Part shown: piece after piece, positions 54,373 through 63,574 of the stretch
Position numbering within the stretch: the stretch's first letter is position 1
How the letters are laid out: each line of letters starts with the position of its first letter
From: Bacteroides luhongzhouii
Lineage (GTDB): Bacteria; Bacteroidota; Bacteroidia; Bacteroidales; Bacteroidaceae
NCBI RefSeq assembly: GCF_009193295.2
Contig: NZ_CP059973.1
Coordinates: forward strand, 1,984,001 to 2,048,000
DNA: 64,000 nt
Direction of reading: 5' to 3'
The notes under the pieces: generated by a model
What the model was told of the DNA's origin: nothing
Databases searched by the model: none
Seen by the model: only the letters and a program-made list of their open reading frames with translations
Translations under genes and position numbers: made by a program

Positions 54373-56679
54373 TCATTTACTCTTATAATGGGTTGCGCAA
54401 TTCAGGCCATAAAATTGCCATCTTTTGAATTGGTATTGAAGCCTGTCTAAATAGTCTTCCCAATTTTTGTGCTCTGGGCTACTCCAGCCTATTTCGGCAA
54501 CAGCATTGGCACGGGGGTATGCCATGTATTCCACTTGTTCTGGAGTTTTTATGTATTCTGTCCATACATTGGCTTGTACTCCTTTTATATGTTTTGCTTC
54601 TTGCTCCGTCAATTCCTTGGGAATCGGGTTATATCCGTATGTCCATTCAAGTGCGCAGATTCGTCCGTTTGCTAAAGGAGATATATCCATACTTGCCTGG
54701 TAGTGGTCAAGATATACATAAGTGTTAGGAGTCATGATGACCGGATGCCCTGATTTTGCCGCGGTAATTCCTCCGGCAACACCTCTCCATGACATCAACG
54801 CTGCATTAGGGGCTATTCCGCCTTCTAATATTTCATCCCAGCCAATCAGCTTTTTCCCATTCTTATTCAAGAATTTTTCAACTCTTCTGATGACATAGCT
54901 CTGAAGTTCATGTTCGTCTTTCAATTTTAGTTCTTTTATTTTCGATTGGCATTTCGGGCAGGACTTCCAACGTGTTTTCGGGCATTCGTCTCCTCCTATA
55001 TGTACATATTCTCCGGGAAATAACTTGAATACCTCCAGCAGAACATCTTCAATGAAAGGATAGATGTTTTCATTGCCGGCACAAAGTACATCGTCGTAGA
55101 TTCCCCATCTTGTACCTACCTCATAAGGTCCTCCCGTACATCCTAATTCGGGATAAGTAGCCAGTGCGGCGAGCATGTGTCCCGGGAGATCAACTTCGGG
55201 AATGATGGTAATATAACGTTCTTTGGCATACGCCACTATCTCTTTGATTTCTTCTTGTGTATAAAATCCTCCATAGGGCGTCCCGTCGTATTTTCCCGGA
55301 ATTGTGGCAGAATATCGGTTGATGATTGTTTCTTTGCGCACGGAACCGGTTTCGGTCAGCTTCGGATGCTTCTTGATTTCTATCCTCCATCCTTGATCTT
55401 CTGTCAGATGCCAATGAAAGCGGTTCATTTTCTGCATAGACATTAAATCAATGTATTTTTTGATAAAAGAAATAGGATATAAATGTCGGCCTACGTCTAA
55501 GTGTAATCCCCGGTATTCAAATTGTGGTATATCTGTAATGTTCGCTGCGGGGATACTCCATTCGTTTGTGTATGCTGTTGTGTTGGAATAGATTTCCGGT
55601 GGCAGCAGTTGCAATAAAGACTGTATGGCATAGAAGAATCCGGCTTCTTTGTCTGCCAGCACCTGTATCTGTTCGGGAGAAATATTGATTTTATAGCCTT
55701 CATTTCCTAAAGTAGGATCGTTGGCACGGTTGAAAATCAAATAGTTACCGGATAGATTTTTTGTGTTATTCTGTATCTTTAGAGACAATTGTGCTATCCG
55801 TGTCAATCTGTCCGTCAGGAATCGTAAAGGCGCTTCGGCATTTTTATCTTTTAGTATAATGCGGGTTTCTTTAGTAAAGATGAATTTGCCTTGCTTCTTT
55901 TCGAGAGAGCGTGGGGCAGGGATGATGTTATATATGTTTTGAGATTCTGTTCCTACCATATAATTCATACCACGAAGGCGGAAAGCATACTTCAGTGGTT
56001 TTTTCTCTGTATTGAACGCATTTTCGATGCTTGCACACAATGTGTATTGAGGAGATTTGATATCGTCACCATTCAAAAACAAAGTAGTTTGGCTCATTGG
56101 AGACAGAGTCATTTCATTTTGTTCCGGTTTTAAATTATCGCATTGAGTTATATGAATGTGATAAGGGATACTGCTTTTGTTGGTGATGTCAACTACCATG
56201 CGGGTATTATTATTGATAAGACGGGTGCGTATATCCAAAGAGGAGCTTATTAACTTCTTTAGCCATCTTTCTTCACCGGAAATTGTATCGTTCAATAGTT
56301 CTACAAAGCAGTGATCTAACAAAGCATTGCGGAGGTATCCGTCACTTCTTTCACGTGCAAACACTAGAGTTGTTTTGTTTTTATCTTTTATATTATCTAA
56401 TATTGTTTGACATTTTGACATCGTATATTTGCTGACAGCTACCATTCCTTTGTTTGTTGCATAGCTCGCCAGTTCTTTGTTGTTGATGAAAATACCGTTT
56501 AATCCTTTCTTGAAGGCTCCGTCTATTGCATCTTTGCTTTCGACGGGAGAACTCAAATCGCATTTTAACAATACGAAGTCAAATAATTCCGGAGTAGATA
56601 AACTTTCTTCTTTGTTTTGTGAAAATGTAGTAAATGTGGTGAAAAGGCAACACATTATACATAATAGTTTCTTGCTCAT
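54373..56679 (-). CDS. GH20 beta-N-acetylhexosaminidase
   Basis: 768 residues with a signal peptide (TFTTFSQ). After an unassigned N-terminal region (about 25-255) comes the GH20b domain (YNIIPAPRSLEKKQGKFIFTKETRI) and the GH20 barrel: RGLHLDVGRHLYP, MQKMNRFHWHLTEDQGWRIEIKKHP, IPEVDLPGHMLAALA, and HIGGDECPKTRW with the Asp564-Glu565 pair, where Glu is the acid and Asp polarises the N-acetyl group. It removes terminal GlcNAc or GalNAc from glycans in the periplasm or at the surface. Monocistronic, divergent from an SGNH hydrolase; host-glycan use is likely. Confidence 0.93.
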   Translation of the reverse strand: MSKKLLCIMCCLFTTFTTFSQNKEESLSTPELFDFVLLKCDLSSPVESKDAIDGAFKKGLNGIFINNKELASYATNKGMVAVSKYTMSKCQTILDNIKDKNKTTLVFARERSDGYLRNALLDHCFVELLNDTISGEERWLKKLISSSLDIRTRLINNNTRMVVDITNKSSIPYHIHITQCDNLKPEQNEMTLSPMSQTTLFLNGDDIKSPQYTLCASIENAFNTEKKPLKYAFRLRGMNYMVGTESQNIYNIIPAPRSLEKKQGKFIFTKETRIILKDKNAEAPLRFLTDRLTRIAQLSLKIQNNTKNLSGNYLIFNRANDPTLGNEGYKINISPEQIQVLADKEAGFFYAIQSLLQLLPPEIYSNTTAYTNEWSIPAANITDIPQFEYRGLHLDVGRHLYPISFIKKYIDLMSMQKMNRFHWHLTEDQGWRIEIKKHPKLTETGSVRKETIINRYSATIPGKYDGTPYGGFYTQEEIKEIVAYAKERYITIIPEVDLPGHMLAALATYPELGCTGGPYEVGTRWGIYDDVLCAGNENIYPFIEDVLLEVFKLFPGEYVHIGGDECPKTRWKSCPKCQSKIKELKLKDEHELQSYVIRRVEKFLNKNGKKLIGWDEILEGGIAPNAALMSWRGVAGGITAAKSGHPVIMTPNTYVYLDHYQASMDISPLANGRICALEWTYGYNPIPKELTEQEAKHIKGVQANVWTEYIKTPEQVEYMAYPRANAVAEIGWSSPEHKNWEDYLDRLQYQFKRWQFYGLNCATHYKSK

Positions 56680-56761
56680 ACAGGAGTCGTTTTTAAAGGG
56701 TTATATAGATTTAATACTTAATTAGGCTTTTACTTCGTTTTCTTTAGTAGCTTATTTGAAG

Positions 56762-56769
56762 CAAAGATA
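56762..56769 (-). promoter_or_regulatory. -7 box of the hexosaminidase promoter
   Basis: TATCTTTG on the minus strand, 83 bp upstream of the start. No clear -33 TTTG at the right distance. Confidence 0.45.
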
Positions 56770-56830
56770 AATATAAAAGGTTGTAAAACGAAACTAATTA
56801 AGAGATATTTTCTTTTTTAATTGCTTTTTC

Positions 56831-56861
56831 TTGTTGTTTGCTTTTGAATGTTATACTTTTG
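56831..56861 (+). promoter_or_regulatory. Promoter of the SGNH hydrolase gene
   Basis: TTG at 56831-56833, a 20-nt spacer and TACTTTTG at 56854-56861. It covers the ATG at 56848, which therefore cannot be the start; ATG 56917 is used. Confidence 0.7.
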
Positions 56862-56916
56862 TGTTTCCTTTGTTTCTCTGTTCGCTTTTTTATTATTAAT
56901 ACTAACTCTTGAAATT

Positions 56917-58008
56917 ATGATTCAAAAGAAACTAATTGTAAGTGTGTTTTTTCTCGTTTGCTGCGTTGTTACTGTAATGGGACAGAGTTTGAAATATTAT
57001 AATGCAGATGATTTTCCGCTTATAGGTAAGATGTCTGACGATACGGAAGGGCGTTATGCCCGTTTACCTCTTTCCTGTAAGGGGAAAAGTGAAAAGTGGG
57101 TATGGATATTGGGACAGGATACGCCCGGACTGGCTGTACGCTTTGCGACCAATTCAACAACGATTGCTGCCAAATGGAGGGTGAAAAGAAATAATAATAT
57201 GTTGCATATGGCCATGGTGGGTGTAAAAGGACTTGATCTTTATGTATTAAAAAGTGGCAAATGGCGTTATGTGCGTTGTGCTCGTCCAAAAGGTAAAGAG
57301 AATGAGGGAATAATCATTTCTGATATGAAAAGTGAAATGAATGAATATATGCTTTACCTGCCTCTTTATGATGGTATTGAAACACTTGAAATAGGAATAG
57401 AAGAAAAGGCTGTGGTTCGCCAACCCCAAGTGGAATCGCCCGTGACAGAACGCCCTGTTATCTGTTATGGAACAAGTATTACTCAAGGCGGTTGTGCAAC
57501 GCGTCCGGGGATGGCGTATACAAACATCCTTTCTCGTATGTTAAACAGGGAAGTTGTGAATTTGGGTTTTAGCGGATATGGGCATTTGGAATATGAAATA
57601 GCAGAGCTGATGACACATCGAAATCCTTCAGTTATTGTGATGGATTTTATTCCCAATGTTAGTGCTTCCATGTTGAATGAGCGTATTGAACGATTTATGA
57701 GTATTATTGAAGATAAAATACCGGGAGTACAGATTTTGTTTATAGAACATGTTCCTTTTCCATTGGCAGAGTTTAATCTGAAAAAAGGGGAGTGGGTTGA
57801 AGAAAGTAATGAGGCATTACGAAAAGCATTTCGGGAGTTGGAGAAGAAAGGTTATCAGAATCTTCACTATTTAAAATCGGAACATTTATTGGGCGAGGAT
57901 GGAGAGAGTACGGTTGATGGCGAGCATTTTACAGATTTAGGATTTGATAGGTTTGCAAAAGGAATTTATCCGGTGGTGAAAAAGCTTATAAGGCATGCGG
58001 AAAGATAA
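56917..58008 (+). CDS. SGNH/GDSL-type hydrolase (exported esterase)
   Basis: 363 residues from ATG 56917, with a signal peptide (VTVMGQ). The N-terminal beta domain (about 20-175; FPLIGKMSDDTEGRYARLPLSCKGKSEKWVWILGQDTPGLAVRFAT) is the GxDLY-type accessory domain. The SGNH domain follows with CYGTSITQGGCATRPGMAYTN (nucleophile Ser), NLGFSGYGHLE (Gly block), and DGEHFTDLGFDRFAKG (catalytic Asp-His). Likely a carbohydrate or peptidoglycan de-esterase acting outside the cytoplasm; substrate unknown. Its neighbour, the divergent hexosaminidase, suggests glycan de-acylation. Confidence 0.88.
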   Translation: MIQKKLIVSVFFLVCCVVTVMGQSLKYYNADDFPLIGKMSDDTEGRYARLPLSCKGKSEKWVWILGQDTPGLAVRFATNSTTIAAKWRVKRNNNMLHMAMVGVKGLDLYVLKSGKWRYVRCARPKGKENEGIIISDMKSEMNEYMLYLPLYDGIETLEIGIEEKAVVRQPQVESPVTERPVICYGTSITQGGCATRPGMAYTNILSRMLNREVVNLGFSGYGHLEYEIAELMTHRNPSVIVMDFIPNVSASMLNERIERFMSIIEDKIPGVQILFIEHVPFPLAEFNLKKGEWVEESNEALRKAFRELEKKGYQNLHYLKSEHLLGEDGESTVDGEHFTDLGFDRFAKGIYPVVKKLIRHAER

Positions 58009-58011
58009 GAG

Positions 58012-58058
58012 GAAAGCCTCTTCGGCTACCGTTAAGGTAGAAGAAGAGGCTTCTTTTT
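58012..58058. terminator. Terminator between convergent units
   Basis: Stem GAAAGCCTCTTC / GAAGAGGCTTC with an 18-25 base loop and a five-T run, between the SGNH gene and the convergent lipoprotein operon. Confidence 0.85.
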
Positions 58059-58083
58059 AATAAATCCGGACTGGGGGTATGCC

Positions 58084-60387
58084 CTATTTATTATAACGAA
58101 TAGCAAAATAATTCATAGCACTGGTTGCATTACCTTTTACCGAAATTGTAGCTCCCTTATCAATCCAGGAGGCGCCGTTACTGGCTTTGTTGTTCTCGGG
58201 CATTAAACGGATGTACACATTCTCTTTGCCTAGCAAAGTTAATGGCAACTCCACATCAATAGCCTTATAACCTGGGCATTGAGATAGCAACGTGTTAGCC
58301 CATACTACCATGTCAGGTACGGTATAGGAGGTAATATAATGCCAGTCGGCTTCATTGTCCATATCACCGGTCAATGACCATTCGGCTTTCCAAAAGCGAG
58401 GTTTTCCCACTTGGTTACCGACATTATTGCTGACGCTAAGCTGCATGGAGAGATGATTGGTTGTGATGTTTTTGGTCGAGAAGTTTACAATCCAGGCATA
58501 ACCACGATTGTTCTCTTCATCCCACCAATAGGGGTTCGACCAAGCTAGCCAAGCATTGCCGCTTGTATTGCCTTTTCCGTCGGTGTTGGTATCTTGGTAA
58601 TTCTTCTGATAGTCTGTTCCATCTTCAAGAATAATACCAAACCCGTTTACATTGCCTCTATTGTCTCCAAAAGGACCTGTTGCGCTATTACCTACAGGAC
58701 CAAGATATGTGTAATCACTACTTCCATTTCCACGCAAACCGTTACCGATCTGATGTTTGGTATAAGTGTGACGGAAGCGACCTCCATCTCCATAGGTAGA
58801 AGGGAAAGAACCATCTTCTTTGATGATGCCATTGGTGTTGATATAACGGAATTCAGTAATCAAGCCTGAAAAACTGTTTTTGAAATCATCTGCCATCTTA
58901 AAGTCGGATCTCGACATGTGACGAATCTGATAACGACCGATGTCGCCGGCTTTCTCTTCATCAATCAATCCGTTTGCTGCTTCCAGGTATTCGAAACGGG
59001 TGAAAAGCTCATGTACGATAACACCGGACATATTGCCTGAGCCATAAGGCAAACGAGTACCGTCACGGCGATAGAGGCAAGTGGTATTGGTGTAGATATA
59101 CATACTGTTACCATTGATGTCACGCATCAATGTGGCGTATTTGGCACAACGATGAGCACCACCGGCGTTGGCATAGCCTTCGTTGATCGGAACCAGGCTG
59201 CCTTTGCGGACAGGCAGTTCACAATCTTTCAGTGTGACATAAGTATAGATGTCTTCGTCCGTCAGATCTCTCATATATTTTTCTTTTACGGGTAAATCCG
59301 ACGCAGTACCTTCGGTGGACGACATGACCATAGAAGCTGTTACTCCGGAAATCGTGTAACGTTCGGGATCTTCTTGCAAGATTACCTTGGTTCCTTTTAA
59401 TAGGATCTGAACTTTGCTGTAACGTGAGAATGTATTGTCGTCCGCTGTGGGAGTTTCAATACAAAATCCGTAACGTCCGTCAAGGCTCTCGATATAAGCG
59501 GTCTTCTGTGCGATAGTATAGTCAATTGAATTTTGAGTCGTCTGTATGTTATCGCCTACATTGCCAGAGTTGCGGTCGCTTACTACATATCCGGTAATAT
59601 AAATATCATCAGTCACCTTCGTACCGTCCGTTTCACCCAAATTGCGAACATCTATAAACGAAACCTCAACGCCCAATTCGTCCTTTGCATTTGCTTGCAT
59701 TAGGAAAAGTTGTTGTTTGTTTTCGACTTCCCAACCGTCAATGTAAACCAAGTTAACGGTAGCCGTACGTACTGCGCGTTCGTCGGGATTCGGATCGGTC
59801 TGGATGACAAGAAAACCATTCTCATAAGTGATATCCCTGACCCAACCATCCTCTTTGTCGGGCACTGTCATAGCAGCTTCGTCACCTGTGTAATCTACAC
59901 TGATATTGAGATCTTTTATGTCGACATTCATGTCGAGCTCTGCTCTAACTTCGCCTCCATAACCATGTACGGTCATATTAGGCTTAGCTAATTTAAATGT
60001 CGGGGTTTTCACGCCTTTCTGTTTCAGGTAGATCGTATCTGAAAGGTTTGCACTAGTGGCAGTCAGGCAGATTTTCGCCATACGCGGGAAGCCGTCGTTA
60101 AAATCATACTCTACATGGAGCGTACCGTCTCCCGAAAGATTTCTTTCGGCTACTGCTACCCATTCACCGCTATTATCTTCAAGCGCAATGTTATAATTCT
60201 GGTTCGAATAGACTTTAATGGCCAAGTCACCAGCATCAGAAGAGAGCGTATAGGTCTTTCCGTCGGCTCCAAATTCTTCAAAGTTGGCTTCATCTCCATT
60301 GTCCAATTCGCAGGCGGACAATGAAAGCATGAAAGCTCCTAAAAAAGTGACCAGTTGTATTGGTCTGTATTTAATAAATTGTTTCAT
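58084..60387 (-). CDS. BACON/DUF5689 surface lipoprotein
   Basis: 767 residues with lipobox LSAC (Cys26). The first ~240 residues hold two BACON-like beta-sandwiches (LSSDAGDLAIKVYSNQNYNIALEDNSGEWV; GEVRAELDMNVDIKDLNI). The middle (about 245-480) is DUF5689-like, with DIYITGYVVSDRNSGNV, GFCIETPTADDNTFSRYSKVQILLKGTKV and YVTLKDCELPVRKG, an OB-fold-like domain. The last ~280 residues form a beta-sandwich of ligand-binding appearance. It is the last gene of a susCD operon and is probably a surface glycan- or substrate-binding protein. DUF5689 often accompanies exported nucleases or phosphodiesterases, in line with the neighbour at 61170. Confidence 0.78.
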   Translation of the reverse strand: MKQFIKYRPIQLVTFLGAFMLSLSACELDNGDEANFEEFGADGKTYTLSSDAGDLAIKVYSNQNYNIALEDNSGEWVAVAERNLSGDGTLHVEYDFNDGFPRMAKICLTATSANLSDTIYLKQKGVKTPTFKLAKPNMTVHGYGGEVRAELDMNVDIKDLNISVDYTGDEAAMTVPDKEDGWVRDITYENGFLVIQTDPNPDERAVRTATVNLVYIDGWEVENKQQLFLMQANAKDELGVEVSFIDVRNLGETDGTKVTDDIYITGYVVSDRNSGNVGDNIQTTQNSIDYTIAQKTAYIESLDGRYGFCIETPTADDNTFSRYSKVQILLKGTKVILQEDPERYTISGVTASMVMSSTEGTASDLPVKEKYMRDLTDEDIYTYVTLKDCELPVRKGSLVPINEGYANAGGAHRCAKYATLMRDINGNSMYIYTNTTCLYRRDGTRLPYGSGNMSGVIVHELFTRFEYLEAANGLIDEEKAGDIGRYQIRHMSRSDFKMADDFKNSFSGLITEFRYINTNGIIKEDGSFPSTYGDGGRFRHTYTKHQIGNGLRGNGSSDYTYLGPVGNSATGPFGDNRGNVNGFGIILEDGTDYQKNYQDTNTDGKGNTSGNAWLAWSNPYWWDEENNRGYAWIVNFSTKNITTNHLSMQLSVSNNVGNQVGKPRFWKAEWSLTGDMDNEADWHYITSYTVPDMVVWANTLLSQCPGYKAIDVELPLTLLGKENVYIRLMPENNKASNGASWIDKGATISVKGNATSAMNYFAIRYNK

Positions 60388-60432
60388 ATTAGAGTCATTG
60401 TATTTAACTGATAAACACTAATTTTTTTATTT

Positions 60433-61149
60433 TCATTCCTTTCCCAGTTGGGTAATCGTAGTGCTGGTTGTCACTGTTTTCTGTCCACCATTAATTGTAT
60501 TGGCTGGGATGGAAATTGCTAAACGCACTTGGGCGCTACGGGGCTCATAAGTAGGATTGGCAGCCAGTTTAATATGAAGTTTTTCGCTATCATAGGACAC
60601 TTCTTCAATCCAATTTTCTTCGGGGTTGCCGGAGCTATACGTTACGAGATATCCGATGCGGTAGAGGTCGTACTTTAGATTAGTGTCGAGCTCCAAATCG
60701 AGTATAGTGGTGGAAGCTGGCGTTTCTACTGTCTGTTCATTGATGATGAGGCGAGCGTCACTTGACGAAATTTCGCCGCTCTGTACCAATGTTATTGTAT
60801 CACGAAGATGCTCTTCGGTTTCAAAAGCCAGTTGCACTTTACGGTTCACGCCATAGTTGGCAGCGTATGAGAATATGATTTCGCTGTTCTCCTTGCCGGA
60901 GAGGCGGTCGATAGAAGCCCAGTCTACTTTCTCCACGAAATGAGCATTCCAGTTCTTCGTGGCATACACTAAGATGTGGGTGGTTCCTGTGCCCGAAGAT
61001 AAAATCAGATTCTTCTGTGTGAAGGCCAGTGGAAGTTCCCATTCAAAATCTTTTTCACAGCTTGTAAGTATGAAGCTGAATGTCGAGATTATCAGTAGGA
61101 GTAGATGATATAAGTATTTTCTTCGTATCATAATTGTAAATTGTTTCAT
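60433..61149 (-). CDS. BACON-domain lipoprotein
   Basis: 238 residues with lipobox LTSC. One BACON-like domain (LILSSGTGTTHILVYATKNWNAHFVEKVDWASIDRLSGKENSEIIFSYAANYGVNRKVQLAF) is followed by a second beta domain with NWIEEVSYDSEKLHIKLAANPTYEPRSAQVRLAISIP, resembling the repeats of the next protein. Probably a surface lipoprotein for ligand binding. It lies 20 bp after the phosphatase-fold gene and 45 bp before the DUF5689 gene. Confidence 0.78.
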   Translation of the reverse strand: MKQFTIMIRRKYLYHLLLLIISTFSFILTSCEKDFEWELPLAFTQKNLILSSGTGTTHILVYATKNWNAHFVEKVDWASIDRLSGKENSEIIFSYAANYGVNRKVQLAFETEEHLRDTITLVQSGEISSSDARLIINEQTVETPASTTILDLELDTNLKYDLYRIGYLVTYSSGNPEENWIEEVSYDSEKLHIKLAANPTYEPRSAQVRLAISIPANTINGGQKTVTTSTTITQLGKE

Positions 61150-61169
61150 TATTTATAGTAACAGTCCTA

Positions 61170-62009
61170 TCATTTTTCCCAAGTCATATAGACCGGACGA
61201 TGGTCAGAGTATTTCTTGGTAAAGTCGTCGATGATAAAGTTCCCTCCGGTGAAAGCGGACTTCAAGTCAGGCGAAATATAGATGAAGTCAATACGTGCCC
61301 CGAAATTTTTCTCCGAAAAGTTTTTATCGAGACGTGCCGAATCAATAAAACCGAAATCAAGAATACGCTGATGCACCGAGTAGTCGATTTCTCCATTTAC
61401 GAGATTCTTTAATGCAGGGCGCTTTTCCTCTTCTTTGCGAAGACGGTCGGCCAGGCGTCCGTCGGCATATTTTCCGGCATCGACAGGGGATACGGAATTG
61501 AAGTCACCCATGATGAGCCATTTTTCGAATGGTCCATTTTGGCGGATGGTTTCGAGAATGAGATCAATGTCAAGCTGGCGGCTCTCATAACGGTGCGGAC
61601 TAAGGTGTAGCGAAATAATGTGATAGCCATTTATCGTACCCATTACGAATCCATGCCACATGTTGTTCTCCACCTTCATGATGTTCACGATAGGATATTT
61701 AGATGTTATGGCAGTAGGAAATCCTTTCTCTTTCTGCAACACTGCATAAGGGTGCCCATAGGAGGCAGCTAATGCTTCAAGTGATTTTTGCGTAAATTTA
61801 TTGGCTTCCTGCAGACATACGATGTCGGGATCCTGGTTGCGCATCCATGTAGAGAATATGGTCTTTCCTGCGGTGGTATCGGCACGCATACCATATTCTA
61901 TGTTGTAAGATATGATTTTCATGGCCTGTTTTCCTCGTTTGTCTTTGGCAAACCCAGGCAAAGCCATCATCAATGCAAATAGTGTTATTCCTAACCAATT
62001 TAGTTTCAT
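61170..62009 (-). CDS. Exported endonuclease/exonuclease/phosphatase-fold enzyme
   Basis: 279 residues from ATG 62009 (MKLNWLGITLFALMMALPGFAKD, a signal peptide); the longer frame overlaps susD and is rejected. EEP-fold motifs: MKIISYNIEYGM (metal Asn), VCLQEANKF (catalytic Glu), ISLHLSPHRYESRQ, WLIMGDFNSVSP (Asp-Asn pair), GARIDFIYISPDL and YSDHRPVYMTW (catalytic Asp-His). The fold covers DNases, sphingomyelinases and inositol phosphatases. Within a susCD operon it probably releases phosphate or cuts a phosphodiester substrate captured by SusCD. Substrate unknown. Confidence 0.85.
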   Translation of the reverse strand: MKLNWLGITLFALMMALPGFAKDKRGKQAMKIISYNIEYGMRADTTAGKTIFSTWMRNQDPDIVCLQEANKFTQKSLEALAASYGHPYAVLQKEKGFPTAITSKYPIVNIMKVENNMWHGFVMGTINGYHIISLHLSPHRYESRQLDIDLILETIRQNGPFEKWLIMGDFNSVSPVDAGKYADGRLADRLRKEEEKRPALKNLVNGEIDYSVHQRILDFGFIDSARLDKNFSEKNFGARIDFIYISPDLKSAFTGGNFIIDDFTKKYSDHRPVYMTWEK

Positions 62010-62034
62010 ATGATTTGAATATCTGGATAAATTA

Positions 62035-63561
62035 TTATTGAGGAGTAGTTGAACCGTAGTAAGCATCATAAGCTTTGTTATCGAGCGCATAGCCAGAATA
62101 AACGACCTGCGTGTCCGGAATCGGATAGTATTCATGACAAGGACGGATATTCTCCTTTAAACTTGATGAACCGGTGTTTTCATAAGTCTGCGTATACCAG
62201 ATTCCCCAACGAACCAGGTCGAATTTACGCTGGAACTCACCAATCAGTTCGCGTCCGCGCTCTTTCTGGATTTCATCCATCAATCGTGCCCAGGTGCGGA
62301 ATTTCGGGTAGTCACCAATGCCTGCACGGTTGCGGGTCATATTCAGATATTTCATAGCAATGTCAGGATCTTGCTCCAGTTGGCAGTAACATTCTGCTTT
62401 CATTAACAGTGCGTCGGCATAGCGGAATATCTTATAATTATTTCCGTCGCGGCTGCTGTCAAGATATGGACACCAGAATTTCGGACCCGGCCAGGGAGCA
62501 GTGCTTACACTTTTGAAAGCATGGCCGTTGTATTCCCAAGCCATATTATATTGGGCACGTAAGTCACCGCCAATCTTTGTTTGCAGATTCTGGCAGAAAT
62601 AAGCTGTGGGACGCCAGGGAGTCCAACAAGTAGACTTGTCGCCCAATTCCGGAATTTCCACGCCGTCATATTCGCAGGTACCTGAACGGCGGGTGATAGG
62701 CATACAAATGCTGGCAAGGTTGGAGGTATAGTTCAAACCACCGGCTACATAAGAGTGCTGGATTTCAAAGATTGATTCAGGCGTATTCTTGTTACGGAAC
62801 ATTACATCTTCGAGTGGATATTGACCGAGGTCGCCATAAATCTCTTCGAGCTTGGATATTGCGTCAATCGCTGTATCCCACTTCTTGTTCCACATCGCCA
62901 TTTTGGCAATCAGCATCCATCCTGTGGCAGCACCCGTACGATTGGAGCCCACTTCTGACGAACGTACCTGATCCATCAGAGGAACAATTGCTGATAATTC
63001 CTTTATCAGATATTCACGCGTTTCCACAGCTGACATACGGCCCAAGCGTCCTATCTTTTGCTGTGTTTCCACATCTGCCACATGTTCTGTATAAAAAGGC
63101 ACATCGCCAAAGAATGAAGTCAGTAGGTAGTAATAGAACGCACGCATGATTTTGCCTTCGCCTAATAGAGGAAGTTTCTCATTCTCTTCGAGTGGAGAGT
63201 TTTCGATTCCATTGATGGCAGCGTTACAGTACATTACGCCTTTGTAACCATTGTTCCAAACGGTTTCACCGTGGCGGGGCTTTGCGGGGGAGATATCCAG
63301 ACGGGAATCCAATGTACCCGAATTGATATACATGAGGTCGGTGCAGGCCTCTGTAGCGATGAAGAGTGTATAGTTGTAGGTTCCGTTTAAAGGAATATAG
63401 CACGAGTTGAGCGCAGAGAGACATTGTTCCTTCGTCTGATAAAAGTTGTCGGGTGTAGAAAAACTTGACGTATCTTCTTCCAGACTACAGGAAGCTAGCA
63501 CGAACATTGACAGAAGAGCGGTCAACCAATTTTTTCTTTTCTTCATTATCATAGTTTTCAT
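62035..63561 (-). CDS. SusD/RagB-like surface lipoprotein
   Basis: 508 residues; lipobox LASC after MKKRKNWLTALLSMFVLASC (ATG 63546 is an alternative start). SusD features: NFYQTKEQCLSALNSCYIPLNG, RAFYYYLLTSFFGDVPFYTE, TGAATGWMLIAKMAMWNKKWDTAIDAISKLE (TPR helices), YADALLMKAECYCQLEQDPDIAMKYLNMTRNRAG and ERGRELIGEFQRKFDLVRWG near the C-terminus. It captures substrate for the SusC transporter upstream. It lies 13 bp after susC. Confidence 0.92.
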   Translation of the reverse strand: MKTMIMKKRKNWLTALLSMFVLASCSLEEDTSSFSTPDNFYQTKEQCLSALNSCYIPLNGTYNYTLFIATEACTDLMYINSGTLDSRLDISPAKPRHGETVWNNGYKGVMYCNAAINGIENSPLEENEKLPLLGEGKIMRAFYYYLLTSFFGDVPFYTEHVADVETQQKIGRLGRMSAVETREYLIKELSAIVPLMDQVRSSEVGSNRTGAATGWMLIAKMAMWNKKWDTAIDAISKLEEIYGDLGQYPLEDVMFRNKNTPESIFEIQHSYVAGGLNYTSNLASICMPITRRSGTCEYDGVEIPELGDKSTCWTPWRPTAYFCQNLQTKIGGDLRAQYNMAWEYNGHAFKSVSTAPWPGPKFWCPYLDSSRDGNNYKIFRYADALLMKAECYCQLEQDPDIAMKYLNMTRNRAGIGDYPKFRTWARLMDEIQKERGRELIGEFQRKFDLVRWGIWYTQTYENTGSSSLKENIRPCHEYYPIPDTQVVYSGYALDNKAYDAYYGSTTPQ

Positions 63562-63574
63562 ATTATTGCATTAA